This document shows positions 16,110-27,581 of a DNA stretch of 64,000 nt, piece by piece. Origin of the DNA: Oasisia sp. SBJ-2009. Its lineage: Eukaryota > Annelida > Polychaeta > Sabellida > Siboglinidae. Position 1 is the first letter of the stretch; every line of letters begins with the position of its first letter. The stretch covers positions 14,222,902 through 14,286,901 of the forward strand of contig OZ024857.1 of NCBI GenBank assembly GCA_964017155.1, read 5' to 3'. The position numbers and the translations under genes are program-made. The notes under the pieces are model-generated. The model did not search any database and was not told the DNA's origin. It saw nothing but the letters and a program-made list of their open reading frames with translations.

Positions 16110-16678
16110 CTTTGTAGGTAATCTGCAGTTGTACAGGCATATCTTTACATGGCAGCAAATTCAATAAATGAGAAAACAGACAAAAATGCATTGTCTCCAC
16201 AATGGTAAATTATGTTTTCCTAAGGTTTCAAGATATAATTTCTTTTTATTTGAATTGATCCAAAACATTCAGATGTAACATTCAAACACTGGCATATCGA
16301 CGTCCAAGACTGAAGACGCAAAACACCTTTGCACGCAATTTAGTTGTTTCTCGTTGTTTATGTTAACTGCACAGTACATATAATTAAGGACATAAGCACA
16401 ATTAATTTTCACCTGCCAACCGGTGCCTATATCCTAAACAATGAAATGTTAAGCGTAGGTGGAAATTCGGAAGATGAAAACAGATGGATATCTGTTGCGA
16501 AGCAATGCTCTAAGTGATCAATCAAATCTGCAGCGTACCACCGGAAATAACCGACTACTTCCGAATGATTATTCGGGAAAGATCGGCGTCGACAGACGTC
16601 AACATGTACGGCCAGGATTGAGTGTGATGTGGAAGAAGTCGTGTAGTATATTTATTTAATCGGCACATTCTTTTAGTC
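16110..16678. promoter_or_regulatory. Shared divergent promoter region of lin-7 and SPT2
   Basis: 569 bp separate the start codons of two oppositely transcribed genes, so both promoters and 5' UTRs must lie here unless 5' non-coding exons exist. No TATA box was evident. A CpG-bearing patch with gacagacgtcaac (CRE-like half site) lies near 16590. Transcription starts cannot be placed from sequence. Confidence 0.55.
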
Positions 16679-18246
16679 ATGGACTTTGAAAAGCTGCTTT
16701 CATTTGCGCAGCAGGTTCAGCAGAGTAATACTAAAAATGTGGTATGTTTCTAGCTTCACTAGTGTAAAAAATAACTTAACGAACGTGATTTATCTGTGTA
16801 ACTGGGTTCGCCCAGTGTCGAGTCTACGCTAGAACGGAACCCGCTAGAACTATGAGCACTACAAGATCGTAAATTGATGGAAGTCCATGAACATCACGCA
16901 ACCAATGGCTGAACATAAAAAGTGCCAAACCACCGGCATTAACAGTTATCATATACTATTTCCAGACTTAGGAAACATGCCATTCCAAGCCAAGGACTAA
17001 TACTCCCACGGCCACACACGTCACTTGTCTTTCACCACTGCCCTGGCACTGGCTATTTATTTACATTTGAGCCGAGAAATTTGTTGAATATGTGGCCTAT
17101 GCCTAGACTTTATCATTTATGTCCCAACTTAGACGTCCCAAGTCATGCACATATCATATGTCCTAAATTTATTATTTTTTTATGTTATTTTGCACTTTTG
17201 TCTTAACATAAATCTGTTGCTATATTAGCATTAATACAGGCACTGTTTATAGAACATTTCAAGTCCTTTGCATATTTTAACTGTTACTTAGCATCTTGGG
17301 TAACTTTTGTAGCCCAAAGAGTGACCCAATTTGCACCGGTCTGCATAGATGTAGCCGTGCAGTATCTCAGTGATCATCATCATTGTTGTTTAACAGTAAT
17401 GTCCTCAGTATCTTTTGGGTTAATACTTAATACTAACTTTGTACAGCCTCAGTGACCTGACCCTACTTCTTGTTATGTATCAAATCGCCTCTACTCCCAT
17501 GCTTCTTCTAAATTTTGGACTGTCTATCAGTAACTGATATATCATTATAGTAGGTTATGTTGAAATAAGCCAGGTCACTTTTGGGCTGATGGTTCAATGG
17601 GCTTATGGCATCACTCCACTGTGCTTCATTTATAGCTCCCATATCTTGGAAATTATTCAGGATATATATTTTTTTATTTGGAATAGATGTATCTTAGGGC
17701 ACTGCTACTATGCACATTTTTTATTTGGTTAAATCGTCCTGAAGGCTCAAAATTTGTAAAAGAACAGATGGAATCATTTAATTTTTGCAGTCACTTCCAG
17801 ATAGTGATCTTAGGGAGAGCCATTCATCTAACAGCTACCTGTGCCATCTTGAATTTGAATATGCTGATGGAAGTCCAGATTACGGGCTGATAAGTGATAA
17901 CATTAAATGCAATGTCTGAACAAATAAAATTACTGTGGAGGCTTGAGTCGCAGCACCAAGCATATTAAAAGTGTGATTAGATAGGGTCTAATTATTGCTA
18001 ACGTCCAATATTTGTTAGACCAGGGTGATTCCATGTAAAAGTAATCACTATATGGAGTGTGCTAGGTATTTAATGTTATCTCTTGTTAAATCTGTTTCAT
18101 TGATGCAGGTGTCTAAAGCTGTTAAAAAGTTCTCTACGGCTCTGCCTCCTCCACGGAAAGAGGAAAAGAAGGCAAAGGGAATACAGTCGGAGGCTGTCAG
18201 GGCCTTCCTGGAGAAACAGAAACGGGAGGAAGAAGAAAAAGGTAAA

Positions 18247-18283
<37 letters not shown>

Positions 18284-21200
18284 TTAATTTTCAAAGTAGT
18301 TTTGTTGTTATGAAGAAACAGGTGTATTTAAATTTATTTAATTCATGAGAAGGTTTCGACATGAGTAATTTTAAAAATGTGTGTCAAAACCAATTTTTTG
18401 CCCGTTTAAGCAAATGTTATCTCTTTCTATTGAACTTGTTTATTAAATTGCAGTCAGCATGGATTATTCAGACACATAACCTATTTTTAAATTGTGACCC
18501 ATCTTAACAAAATGAGTCGGATATCGGAAATTTTCAAAATTGAGGTATTAGTACCAATGGAAAGTGCACAGTCTCAGCTTTCACATCACATAAGAAGATA
18601 AACTGATAACATTAATACTAGTGAATTATATTCAGGAAAAATCTCAAAATTGTTGGATTTGTATTGTTTTCATAAAAACAGCATATTTACAGAAAATAAG
18701 TGTTATTGAAATCCAACCCATTTCGTTAAAATGGGTCACATTTGGGCCTCCAATAATCAGATTCGTGATGGTTAAAGTAGTTAAATAGAGGAAGCAGCTT
18801 GAAATCCAATATCATTCCACACTTATTATTTATTAATTGTAGTTTTTATATGCATGTGTATTTGCATAGCTTTACGTACTGCGTAGAATAAACAGATCAA
18901 GAAGATTGTTCACAATGCAAAAAGTAGGTTGTTTACAATTTAATAAAAATGATGATTCTTTCAGCTGCAAAGGAAAAGGAGAAAAAACAGCTGTTGTTAA
19001 AGGCAACACTTGAGGCAAAGAAAAAAGCAAACGAACAGAAACGTAAAGAGCAGGAAGATGCTGACTTTATTCCATCCAATTTCGCTAGTGGACCCCGAAA
19101 GAGGGTCGGTGTTGCCATCTCCAGGCAAAACTCAATCGTTCCTACGGTTAATCCCTGTCTCGTGAAGGCACCAAACCCATGTCTTGTCAAAGCACCCAAC
19201 CCCTGTCTCGTGAAAGACTCAAGCTCTGAATCAAAGAGAGCAACTTCCACACCTACTGAATCATCTAAGACGAAGGGGACAGGGAACGAGAAGAAACACG
19301 AGAACAAGCACAAAGATAAAGAGAGACACAAACACAAGCACAAAGACCGCGAGAAACCCCCACATGATAGTCACACGTCAAAACTATCAGCAGGTCCACC
19401 GGGTAAGACACCTGGTTTGGGGGTGAAAACAGATGCCAAAGGCGGGACGGTGAAGAAGATACCAAAAAAGCACAAGATAAAGAAACCGCCTGGCAAGCCA
19501 CCCCTCAGCTTTGAACAACTTCTGCAGATTGCTCAAAAGAAACACAACTTGCCTGTTGAAATGCCGCCTGAGAAAATGAAGCCAGTCGAGGAACAGCGAC
19601 CGATGACTCAGGAGGAGAAGGAACAGTACCAGCGCAGACACTCGAAGCAGTACCAGGCGTGGCTGAAATTTGGGAAAAAACCTCCTGCAGGGAAGCCTGG
19701 GGAAACCACCAATGGGAGGAAATCGAAACCACCGGAGGAAGTGCAATCTAACAACAAGCACATGGCTCAGTTGTCACTTAAGAAACACAGCTCAGATTCT
19801 AACAGACTGCCTGGTACCAGTAAGACTGTGACAGACACCAGGACACTCGGCAAAAGCAGGCCGTCTTCTGAGATGCCCGTTCAGAGCACACAGTCCAAGG
19901 CACTCGGTAAGTCTAAGTCTAGTGTAGGCGCAGGTAGTGGTCATTCCATGTCCACGAGTAAGCAGCCTGGAACTCTCGAAAAGAACAAGCCTTACAAACT
20001 TTCAGCAGGCGTCTGTGATCCAAAAGTGCGTTTAAAAACCGAGAACAATGTCCGGAAGGTTTCGACGTCATTACCGACAAACTTTCTGCAGTGTGGTGCA
20101 AAACCGTGCGTAAATGGCTTTAATGACAGCTCAAGACAAACATCAAAGACTCTGCTTAAGCCAATTGCTGGCGCCATGAGGAGACCAACGCATGCGCCAC
20201 CTGGTGTGAATGGCAGCAAGCAGTCGAGTGGTTACATCGCGACTCGTGAGACTGTCTTAAAATGTGGCTCGCCTGCAAAGGTGGTGAAAGCAAGCTCTGT
20301 GGCGGAGAGGGCGAAACCAGTAACCCCTTGGGACAGGATCTACGGCGAGATACAGAAGAATAACCCCAAACCTGGTGAGCAAATACACATATGGCTCTCT
20401 CTCAGGAATACTGTGCAGAAATGTGACATGAAGGGCAAACATTCAGATTGTGTCTTTTTAGACAATTTTTGTACTGTCAAAAACAAGAATGTAAACATTT
20501 AAGTTCTAACCAGCGGCTACTGATATTGAAATATATACATCACATTACAGTCACCAGAACACAAAGAAGGCAACTGTAACCATCACTGTATTTTTAATGT
20601 AACATTTTTCCTGTGCTCGCTTAGTTTCTCCTGTCGCGAATGACTGTATCGTATCAAATTATTACAATCTTACAGTGGCGCCACCTGGGGAATCAGTGAC
20701 AACTAAATTCATCTATGAACAAAGTTGGTCACTCTTAACGGCTGTCATTGTATGTTTTCAAATATATATTTATCTTTAATTTATAGATCCGCTCCAATGA
20801 GTGCATACAGAAAGAGGCAAATACATTGCGGAAGATGCACTTACAAATGTTCCAAGTTTAGTGCATTGATGTGTAGACTGTTGAGATGTCTGTTTGCAGT
20901 GCGAAGGAAGAGAGTGATAGAAGAGGAGGAGGAGGAGGAAGAGGAGGACAGTGAGTTGGATGAGTTTATAGCTGAAGACAACGAGTTGGAAGAATCAGGC
21001 AACGTTGACGTCTCCAGATACATCAAAGACATATTTGGCTACGACAAAAGCCGGTGAGTGGGAGACTGTGTCTGGTGACATCCTGTTTTTGGTGACATCC
21101 TGTGGGAACAGTTCTCAGGTCTCAGGTGGTTTCCTCCAAACAGCCCAAACTTGGGCTAATGCAGGAGTTGTCCTTCTCTAGAATTAGTGAGTCCACTACA

Positions 21201-22246
21201 TTTACACCCTGTGTGGGATCTTTTACTTCCCCTGCATAGACACCAGATAGAAGGGACCACCAGCTTTTAGTGTCTCTTCTGAAATTGCCAAAGTTTCAAA
21301 ACGGCGGCAGGTGGGATTGAACCATTGTCCCAGTTGTGCACATTCTATTACCGAAACTTATCATTAATTGACTACCGAGTCTGTTATCCTAGTTTTCTTT
21401 GTATTAGTATTTCTTCAGGTCCCACTTACGTGTCAACCATTTGTGTTATTTCATAGTTTACTTTTAACTTTATACTTAATACTGTATGTGTGACTTAAAG
21501 GCTACTGCCTCTTGAAATATTTAATGTGACTTTGTTGCATTTACTAGGGATGTAACAATCTGATAAATTCGTAAAATCTGTGAATAAAAAAACAATGATT
21601 AAATACATATTGGATTGATTTAAATAATCACAATTTGAACAACCCTCTTTATATGTTTTCGGTGTTTCACTGCAGATTCCACAACGAGAGAGATGACGAC
21701 TTGCGAGATATGGAAAGCAGCTTCAGCCAGGTTGTCAAGGAGGAACGCATGAGGTAGGGGACAGGATGACAGGCAGCTGGACTTGATTGCAGCGCTGGTT
21801 AACACTAGTAACACTAGCATCTCAGATGTTAAAACTTTACCAAGATTCAGAGCTGAATGTGTAAACTTGTTAACCACAGAGCAACATTCTGTTCAGAAAC
21901 TGACTGTACCTCTGCATGTCATTATAATATTACATGTGATTTTACCATGTCACATGAGTGACTGAGTGCATATGATTATGACTGCCCCACCATAAAGAAA
22001 TCCAGTGTGTATTTTAATACATTTTCATGTATACTTTGTGGCTGAAGTTTGTGCTATCCTAAATAAAGATATTGTACTGTAGTTATTATCCGAGGTTTGT
22101 TGTATGCTAGTTAGTAGAACAGCAGTGTTGTTTTTGTCTTCAGTGCGCGACTGGGAATGAAGGAAGACTTGGAGGACATTCGCAGGGAGGAGGAAGAGAA
22201 GAAACGAAAGATGATGAAGAAGGCTAAGAAAATGAAGCTCAAATAG
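16679..22246 (+). CDS. SPTY2D1: SPT2 chromatin protein (SPTY2D1 homologue), histone chaperone
   Basis: Nuclear protein that binds H3-H4 and acts during transcription through nucleosomes. Six exons: 16679-16741 (MDFEKLLSFAQQVQQSN…), 18109-18241, 18965-20374, 20900-21053, 21676-21753, 22144-22246 (TAG). Phases agree throughout; total 1941 nt, 646 aa. The N-terminus keeps the family's KGIQSEAVRAFLEKQKREEE. A long basic, low-complexity middle (exon 3) includes PLSFEQLLQIAQKK and RPMTQEEKEQ, as in vertebrate SPTY2D1. The C-terminal histone-binding region has the acidic run, then DSELDEFIAEDNELEE, SRYIKDIFGYDKSR and ARLGMKEDLEDIRREEEE, ending in a Lys-rich tail. I chose acceptor 20900 (tgtttgcag) over an earlier one near 20786 because only 20900 preserves phase with donor 20374. 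Residues encoded at 19147-19217 repeat NPCLVKAP about three times. An intronic aataaa at 22062 precedes the last exon. Confidence 0.95.
18251..18279. repeat. (TA)n microsatellite
   Basis: Begins ten bases after the donor of SPT2 exon 2. Confidence 0.9.
21061..21360. other. Possible SINE-like dispersed repeat in SPT2 intron 4
   Basis: The reverse complement of 21310-21335 reads ggttcaatcccacctgcc, which resembles a Pol III B box (GGTTCRANYCC). No convincing A box was found, so this is a weak call. Confidence 0.25.
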
Positions 22247-22541
22247 AGCAGACACCACAGCAGCTGTACACACGGGCCTGACAGACACCACAGCAGCTGT
22301 ACACACGGGTCTGACAGACACCACAGCAGCTGAACACACGGGTCTGACAGACACCACAGCAGCTGAACACACGGGCCTGACAGACACCACAGCAGCTGTA
22401 CAAACGGGCCTGACAGACACCACAGCAGCTGTACACATGGGCCTGACAGACACCACAGCAGCTGAACACACGGGTCTGACAGACACCACAGCAGCTGTAC
22501 ACACGGGTCTGACAGACACCACAGCAGCTGTACACACGGAT
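22247..22541. repeat. 33-bp minisatellite abutting the SPT2 stop codon
   Basis: About nine units of gacagacaccacagcagctg plus tacacacgggcct, directly after the TAG of SPT2, so it should form the start of its 3' UTR. Period 33. Units differ mainly in gtac/gaac and gggcct/gggtct. The reverse-strand frames of Cys/Val-rich repeats here are artefacts. Confidence 0.95.
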
Positions 22542-22885
22542 TGTTTAGTGACTTAAACTGGTCTTGTTTGGTGTCTTTCTCAGTCACACTCTGCTTGTTG
22601 TACTTTGTAACCCAACAGAAATTATGACTTTTCTGAATGCTCTGTGTGTCCACTCCTGTGGTGGTATTGGGTAGATTTAATGACGGAAGTAATGTGTGTG
22701 GAACCTCTTGGTGTGCTTCCAAAACCCTGATCTCTTGCCCTTTGGCCATGCCTCAGCTGCCTTATGCCCGTTGTACTTGAAATATTGTAACATGGCTGGA
22801 ATCATTAGAACGTCTAAAAGACGTGTGCATGCCTCCTGCTGTTGATGTTGATTGTTTGACATTTACCCTGCTAGAATACATGCAT

Positions 22886-22886
<1 letters not shown>

Positions 22887-22974
<88 letters not shown>

Positions 22975-23011
22975 CATACATGCCCGCACACCCACACACA
23001 CACACATGCAT

Positions 23012-23064
<53 letters not shown>
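22887..23064. repeat. (CA)n microsatellites
   Basis: Two (CA)n tracts (22887-22971 and about 23013-23064) separated by a short degenerate CA-rich linker. Confidence 0.95.
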
Positions 23065-23067
<3 letters not shown>

Positions 23068-24532
23068 AGCAGATAATCTGAAGGTTCATTATTAATGTGT
23101 TATACATACTTTTTCATTACTGTTTTTTAACAAAAATAATTTGTTGTCATTATTGCAAGCCACCATTATAATAACAGCTTTGTATGCTTGATCTGCATAA
23201 ATTTACATCGATCTATTGCTACCATGGATTTTAATACCCGGGTAATGCAAACTTTATTAAAATTGTTATTCTGGCATTATATGGATTTGTACATAAAGTT
23301 GAGGAATTATAACACTTGTAATCACATTTGATGAAAACCACAGATATAATTAATTGAATGTTAGCTGTACATAATGTTAGGAATATTTATATAATTTGAC
23401 ATAATATACGGGGGGTAGATGTTTCTGCTTTATGGGTGCAATATGGAGAAGCCATGTCAGACAGCAAAATCACCCTTGAATGGCTGACTAATTAACATGG
23501 TTATTGTGGAGGACAGGATTTATGTTTCATCAGACAACAGTCAATGTTTCAGTGATCATTAATTTTGATTGCCTTTATCAGTGTCATGTGTAATCTAGTT
23601 CGAATGTACACAAGTGAATTGCAGTGTTTTCAGGGTCTCTCTTGTTTTTCCAACATTGTTTGAAATCACTGCAGTGTATACTTGGTATTTTAAATAACCC
23701 AAAAATTTACAGTGTACCTGTGTGGTGACATGGTAGTTGCATGAGAACAGATTCTCTAGTAGTATTTGCAGTAAGGCTGAATTCCCAGGGAAGTCAAGAT
23801 GGTGTTTAAAAGAACTTGCTCACCGGAGCTGTGTTCAGATGAGCATGATATCTGGCCCTATGGCTGGATATCATACTAAATAAGAATTTATCTTTACCTT
23901 GGTATTTATATGGTGTGAATTATAACTTGCAGCAGTGAGTGAATACTGTGTGTGTCATGCTAAAGAGGCATCTGCTTATTAACACATTTTGGTGTTTTGT
24001 TAACATTCCTTATTACCCTAAAAACCATTCTGCCACTGATCTGTTGGTCATAGTTTTATATGAGGATTACTCTGTGTGAGTACCATGTAATGTTTGTTGT
24101 GGAATGATAGCCTCATTGTCTTGACAGGATCTGTGTGTGCGTGCGTGCATGCATGTGTGTTTGTGTTGGAGAGTATATTTCCATATGTTTGAAAAGTTTT
24201 CCCAGCACAGTGTTAGTTCAAAACATGAAACCCTATTTAAAAGTTAGTACGTTGGTGTGCTTGCTGTTATTTTGCTGGCTTTTATTTACTTATTTTCTTG
24301 ATAAACATGAAACAGTTTGCTGTTAAGGTGTTTAGTCTGATATTTTTGACTTTGACAAAAACGGAGTCAGCTTGGAACATACTTAAGTCAGTATGCATTC
24401 ATAGTACTCAGGTACTTTGTGGTTATGAATATGTGAAACAAATACTTCCTCAAAGCAAGTACTGCATGTAAATGTTTTATGGGTTTATGGGTTTATTATG
24501 TTATTATTCAGGTCCAGTTTTGACCAAAGCCA
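23065..24532. other. Intergenic sequence, nothing recognised
   Basis: AT-rich. No coding exon, RNA gene or repeat end identified. The short frame at 24135-24326 has no recognisable motif. Confidence 0.4.
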
Positions 24533-24541
24533 GGTAGTGTT

Positions 24542-25508
24542 TAGCCTCGGTTACCCAGACTCCGTGAGGTGGCAGCACTATTAAGCCCCTCAACTTCGCC
24601 TGGGATATTTATGGGTCTAGTCTCGCTTAGCCGACTGTCGGTCGGCTGCAGAACTACGCCGAGAAGACAGTCTGGTACCATTTATGGCTTTTGTTTAGTA
24701 TCCGCGTGATCTATACAATGCTGCCACCTCACGGACACTGCCGTAATATATATTTTTTATAAACAACTGCAAATTTGTATTTCTATTTATTTTGTGTTAA
24801 TATAAGTTTAATTCTGAATAGTTTTTATAATACAGCATTATTTGATAAAAAGGTATCCTTATTTAATCGGTATGCTATCCATGTGGGGCTAGACAATGCT
24901 GCCACCGCCCATTAATGTCTCAGGCGGAGTTGAGGGGCTTAAAAGTGCTGCCACCTCACGGAGTCTGGGTAACCGAGGCTATAATGGCTCTTAAGTTTCT
25001 ACATCCGGGTAGCCGAACTCCAGATTAGGGTAGAGACGCTGATTGGCTCTCAGGCCAACTAGGAAATTAAAATAACGATATACTTTTACAAGATAATAAT
25101 ATCATATGAAAAGTATTCAACATTGAACTTATATTAACACAAAAATAAGTAAAAATTCAAATTTACAGTTGTTTATAAAATATGAATTACGGCAGGATTA
25201 ACCAGTATTCGTGAGGTGGCAGCATTGTCTAGCCCCACCCGGATAGCATACCAATTAAAGAAGGATACCTTTTTATCAAATAATGCTGTATTATAAAAAC
25301 TATTCAGAATTAAACTTATATTAACACAAAATAAATAGAAATACAAATTTTGCAGTTGTTTATAAAAATATAAATATTACGGCAGTGTCCATGAGGTGGC
25401 AGCATTGTATAGATCACGCGCGGATGCCAAACAAAAGCCGGCAAATGTGGCCAGACTGTCTTCTCGGCGTAGTTCCGTAGCCGACCGACAGTCGGTTACG
25501 CGAGACTA
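24542..25508. mobile_element. DNA transposon copy 1 of a 9-bp-TSD family (outer element)
   Basis: Left end TAGCCTCGGTTACCCAGACT, right end gacagtcggttacgcgagacta. Flanked by perfect 9-bp direct repeats GGTAGTGTT at 24533-24541 and 25509-25517. The ends form only a short imperfect inverted repeat (TAGYCTCG / CGAGACTA). The interior is non-coding and holds several copies of the motif CGTGAGGTGGCAGCA. A 9-bp duplication fits Mutator-like elements best. A second copy of the same family is nested at 24618-24981. Confidence 0.85.
24618..24981. mobile_element. Nested copy of the same 9-bp-TSD family, reverse orientation
   Basis: Starts TAGTCTCGCTTAGCCGACTG and ends gtctgggtaaccgaggcta, the mirror of the outer element's ends. 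Flanks ttatgggtc (24609-24617) and taatggctc (24982-24990) match at 7 of 9. The homologous uninterrupted element at 26930 reads through this point as acattaatgggcttaag, supporting insertion of one copy into another. Confidence 0.75.
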
Positions 25509-25520
25509 GGTAGTGTTTAG

Positions 25521-25521
<1 letters not shown>

Positions 25522-25605
<84 letters not shown>

Positions 25606-25628
25606 ACACACACATACACACACACACA
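25522..25628. repeat. (CA)n microsatellite
   Basis: Follows almost immediately after the right target duplication of the 24542-25508 element. Confidence 0.95.
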
Positions 25629-26289
25629 ATTATATATATATATTATAATAATAATATCATAAAGGCAGCATAGGTCGACCATTTAATTATGAGAGATGTG
25701 TTGTACAACCTGTGATAACATTTCCAAAATACCTTTTTGTGGAAAACATTATTGATAGGATTATGAATCTATGTGAATTAGCAGTTCAGTTTTTTAGTTA
25801 AAGTTATATTTGCACCTAGCAGTCAGTCTGCCTATAGCTGTTTCGTATGCATATTTGGTCGACATATACTACCTTCACGTGTAAAGATGTCTATACAAGT
25901 TAGTTTTGACTGATATGTGCTCCCAAATTTACCAATGCCAATACATTTCTCACTAATGTCAAGTTTTCTCAACTTCAGCACGTTTCTACAGATGAAGGCC
26001 TAATCAGAGGAGAATAAATAACACAAAATATACTGTCATTAAGTTATTGGAATTGCCATGTATGTTGCTCAGTAGTTATATACTAGGCGGGACTGGTGCT
26101 GACTTCCTGTAGTGTATTATGTACTCCACGTGTATATGTTACTATTGTTTGTGCCATGGTCGCTGTATACGCTCTCTTAATGGTTGTATACTGAATTATA
26201 CATTAATGGATGCATACATTATAGGAATATGATACCTATTTCTGAGCATTAGAAGAGCTGCTTCATCCGTGGAGACTGCGTGATGCGGA

Positions 26290-26806
26290 AAAGGACAACA
26301 TTTGTAAATAAAGTATACTTTGCAGTAAACTTGGCAAAAATGTGTAAGTTGTGTCAATATGTCGGAGAGAACAAAGGGATGGAAATGGAAAGGGACAGAG
26401 GTGAGAGGGAAACTCAGCAAAAAGAAAGAGATGGAAGAAAAATATATAGCAAAGGAGGGGGACGGGAAATCACAATTTTTATACAACACCTGACGTCACG
26501 AATGTCTGTCTACTCATTCCAATTTGCGAATAGCTTAAATGTGCATACTAATCTAATGCTAATGCAGTTCGTCCAACCATGAATTGTTAGCTTTGGTAGT
26601 GATATGCACTCACTGTAAATTAATTGACCATGTGAGTTATTGCCTAAATAGACCGACGAAAACTGCTCTTTTCCCACTCACATTGCCAAATGACCAATTG
26701 TTAGACTAAAATCAGTATTGGTCACGTGTATTCAAAACAATGGTAGTAATACTGATGTACAGACCCGGACAATAAGGAAAGTGACAACGTTATTTTTAAT
26801 ACGGAG
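26290..26806. repeat. Dispersed repeat, copy A (~515 bp)
   Basis: Direct-orientation similarity to 55797-56332 over the whole length, for example caatatgtcggagag/gaatatgtcggagag, the purine-rich gaaaagaaag stretch, gtgatatgcactcactgtaaatt and cgttatttttaat at the end. No ends or coding sequence identified; family unknown. Confidence 0.8.
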
Positions 26807-26920
26807 TGGCTATACGTCCGGTTACGGACGAATAGCCTGGGGGACTATTCGTCCGGATACGGACAAATAGCCCGTGTTTGCGTGTAGGCTATTCGTTCGG
26901 ATACGGACAAATAGCATATG
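26806..26920. repeat. Cluster of short palindromes (ctattcgtccg…cggacaaatag)
   Basis: Three successive 26-bp near-palindromes ctat(a/t)cgt(c/t)cgg(t/a)tacggac(g/a)aatag, near 26812, 26855 and 26889. A half copy, ggctatttgtccgga, lies at 27527-27541, beyond the inserted transposon. Confidence 0.8.
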
Positions 26921-26929
26921 TCGGCCCCC

Positions 26930-27515
26930 TAGTCTCGGTTACCCAGACTCCGTGAGGTGGCAGCACTTTTAAGCTCAACTCTGCCTGGGACATTAATGGG
27001 CTTAAGTTTCTACATCCGGGTAGCCTTACCCCATATTAGGGTAGAGACGCTGATTGGCTCTCAGGCCAACTAGGAAATTAAAATAACGATATATAAAATA
27101 ACAGACTTTTACAAGATAATAATATCATATGAAAAGTATTCAACATTGAACACAAAAGTAAGTAAAAATTCAAATTTACCGTTGTTTATAAAATAAGAAT
27201 TACGGCAGGATTAACAAGTATCCGTGAGGTGGCAGAATTGTCTAGCCCCACATGGATAGCATACCGATTAAATAAGGATATATTTTTATCAAGTAATGCT
27301 GTATTATAAAAACTATTCAGAATTAAACTTACATTAACACAAAATAAATAGAAATACAAATTTGCAGTTGTTTATAAAAATATATATTACGGCGGTGTCC
27401 GTGAGGTGGCAGCATTGTATTGATCACGCGGATACCAAACAAAAGCCATAAATGGTACCAGACTGTCTTCTCGGCGTAGTTCCGCAGCCGACCGACAGTC
27501 GGTTAAGCGAGACTA
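26930..27515. mobile_element. DNA transposon copy 2 of the 9-bp-TSD family
   Basis: 586 bp, ends TAGTCTCGGTTACCCAGACT and cagtcggttaagcgagacta. Perfect 9-bp target duplication TCGGCCCCC at 26921-26929 and 27516-27524. Three internal copies of CGTGAGGTGGCAG. No transposase frame. This uninterrupted copy is the best guide to the element's layout. Confidence 0.88.
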
Positions 27516-27543
27516 TCGGCCCCCAGGCTATTTGTCCGGACAT

Positions 27544-27581
27544 ATTTCTCGCGGGAGTTACACGTAACTCCCGCGAGAAAT
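27544..27581. repeat. Perfect 18-bp inverted repeat with 2-bp loop
   Basis: atttctcgcgggagttac, then ac, then gtaactcccgcgagaaat. This GC-rich cruciform candidate lies just upstream of a TATA-like sequence (ggtatatatatagagcg) at about 27611-27627. Confidence 0.9.

Noticed and set aside
18933..20442. Minus-strand open frames within SPT2 exon 3
   Set aside because: Shadows of the conserved plus-strand coding exon.
20725..20899. SPT2 exon starting at an acceptor near 20786
   Set aside because: It breaks phase with donor 20374 (gives a stop at once) and encodes a non-conserved Cys-rich stretch; acceptor 20900 restores phase and the conserved RRKR…EEE region.
22247..22541. Readthrough extension of SPT2 through the minisatellite
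   Set aside because: The forward frame meets TGA in the third unit (ctgaac variant), so no long extension exists.
22025..22749. Minus-strand repeat frames (VCTAAVVSVRP type)
   Set aside because: Antisense over the 33-bp minisatellite in the SPT2 3' UTR.
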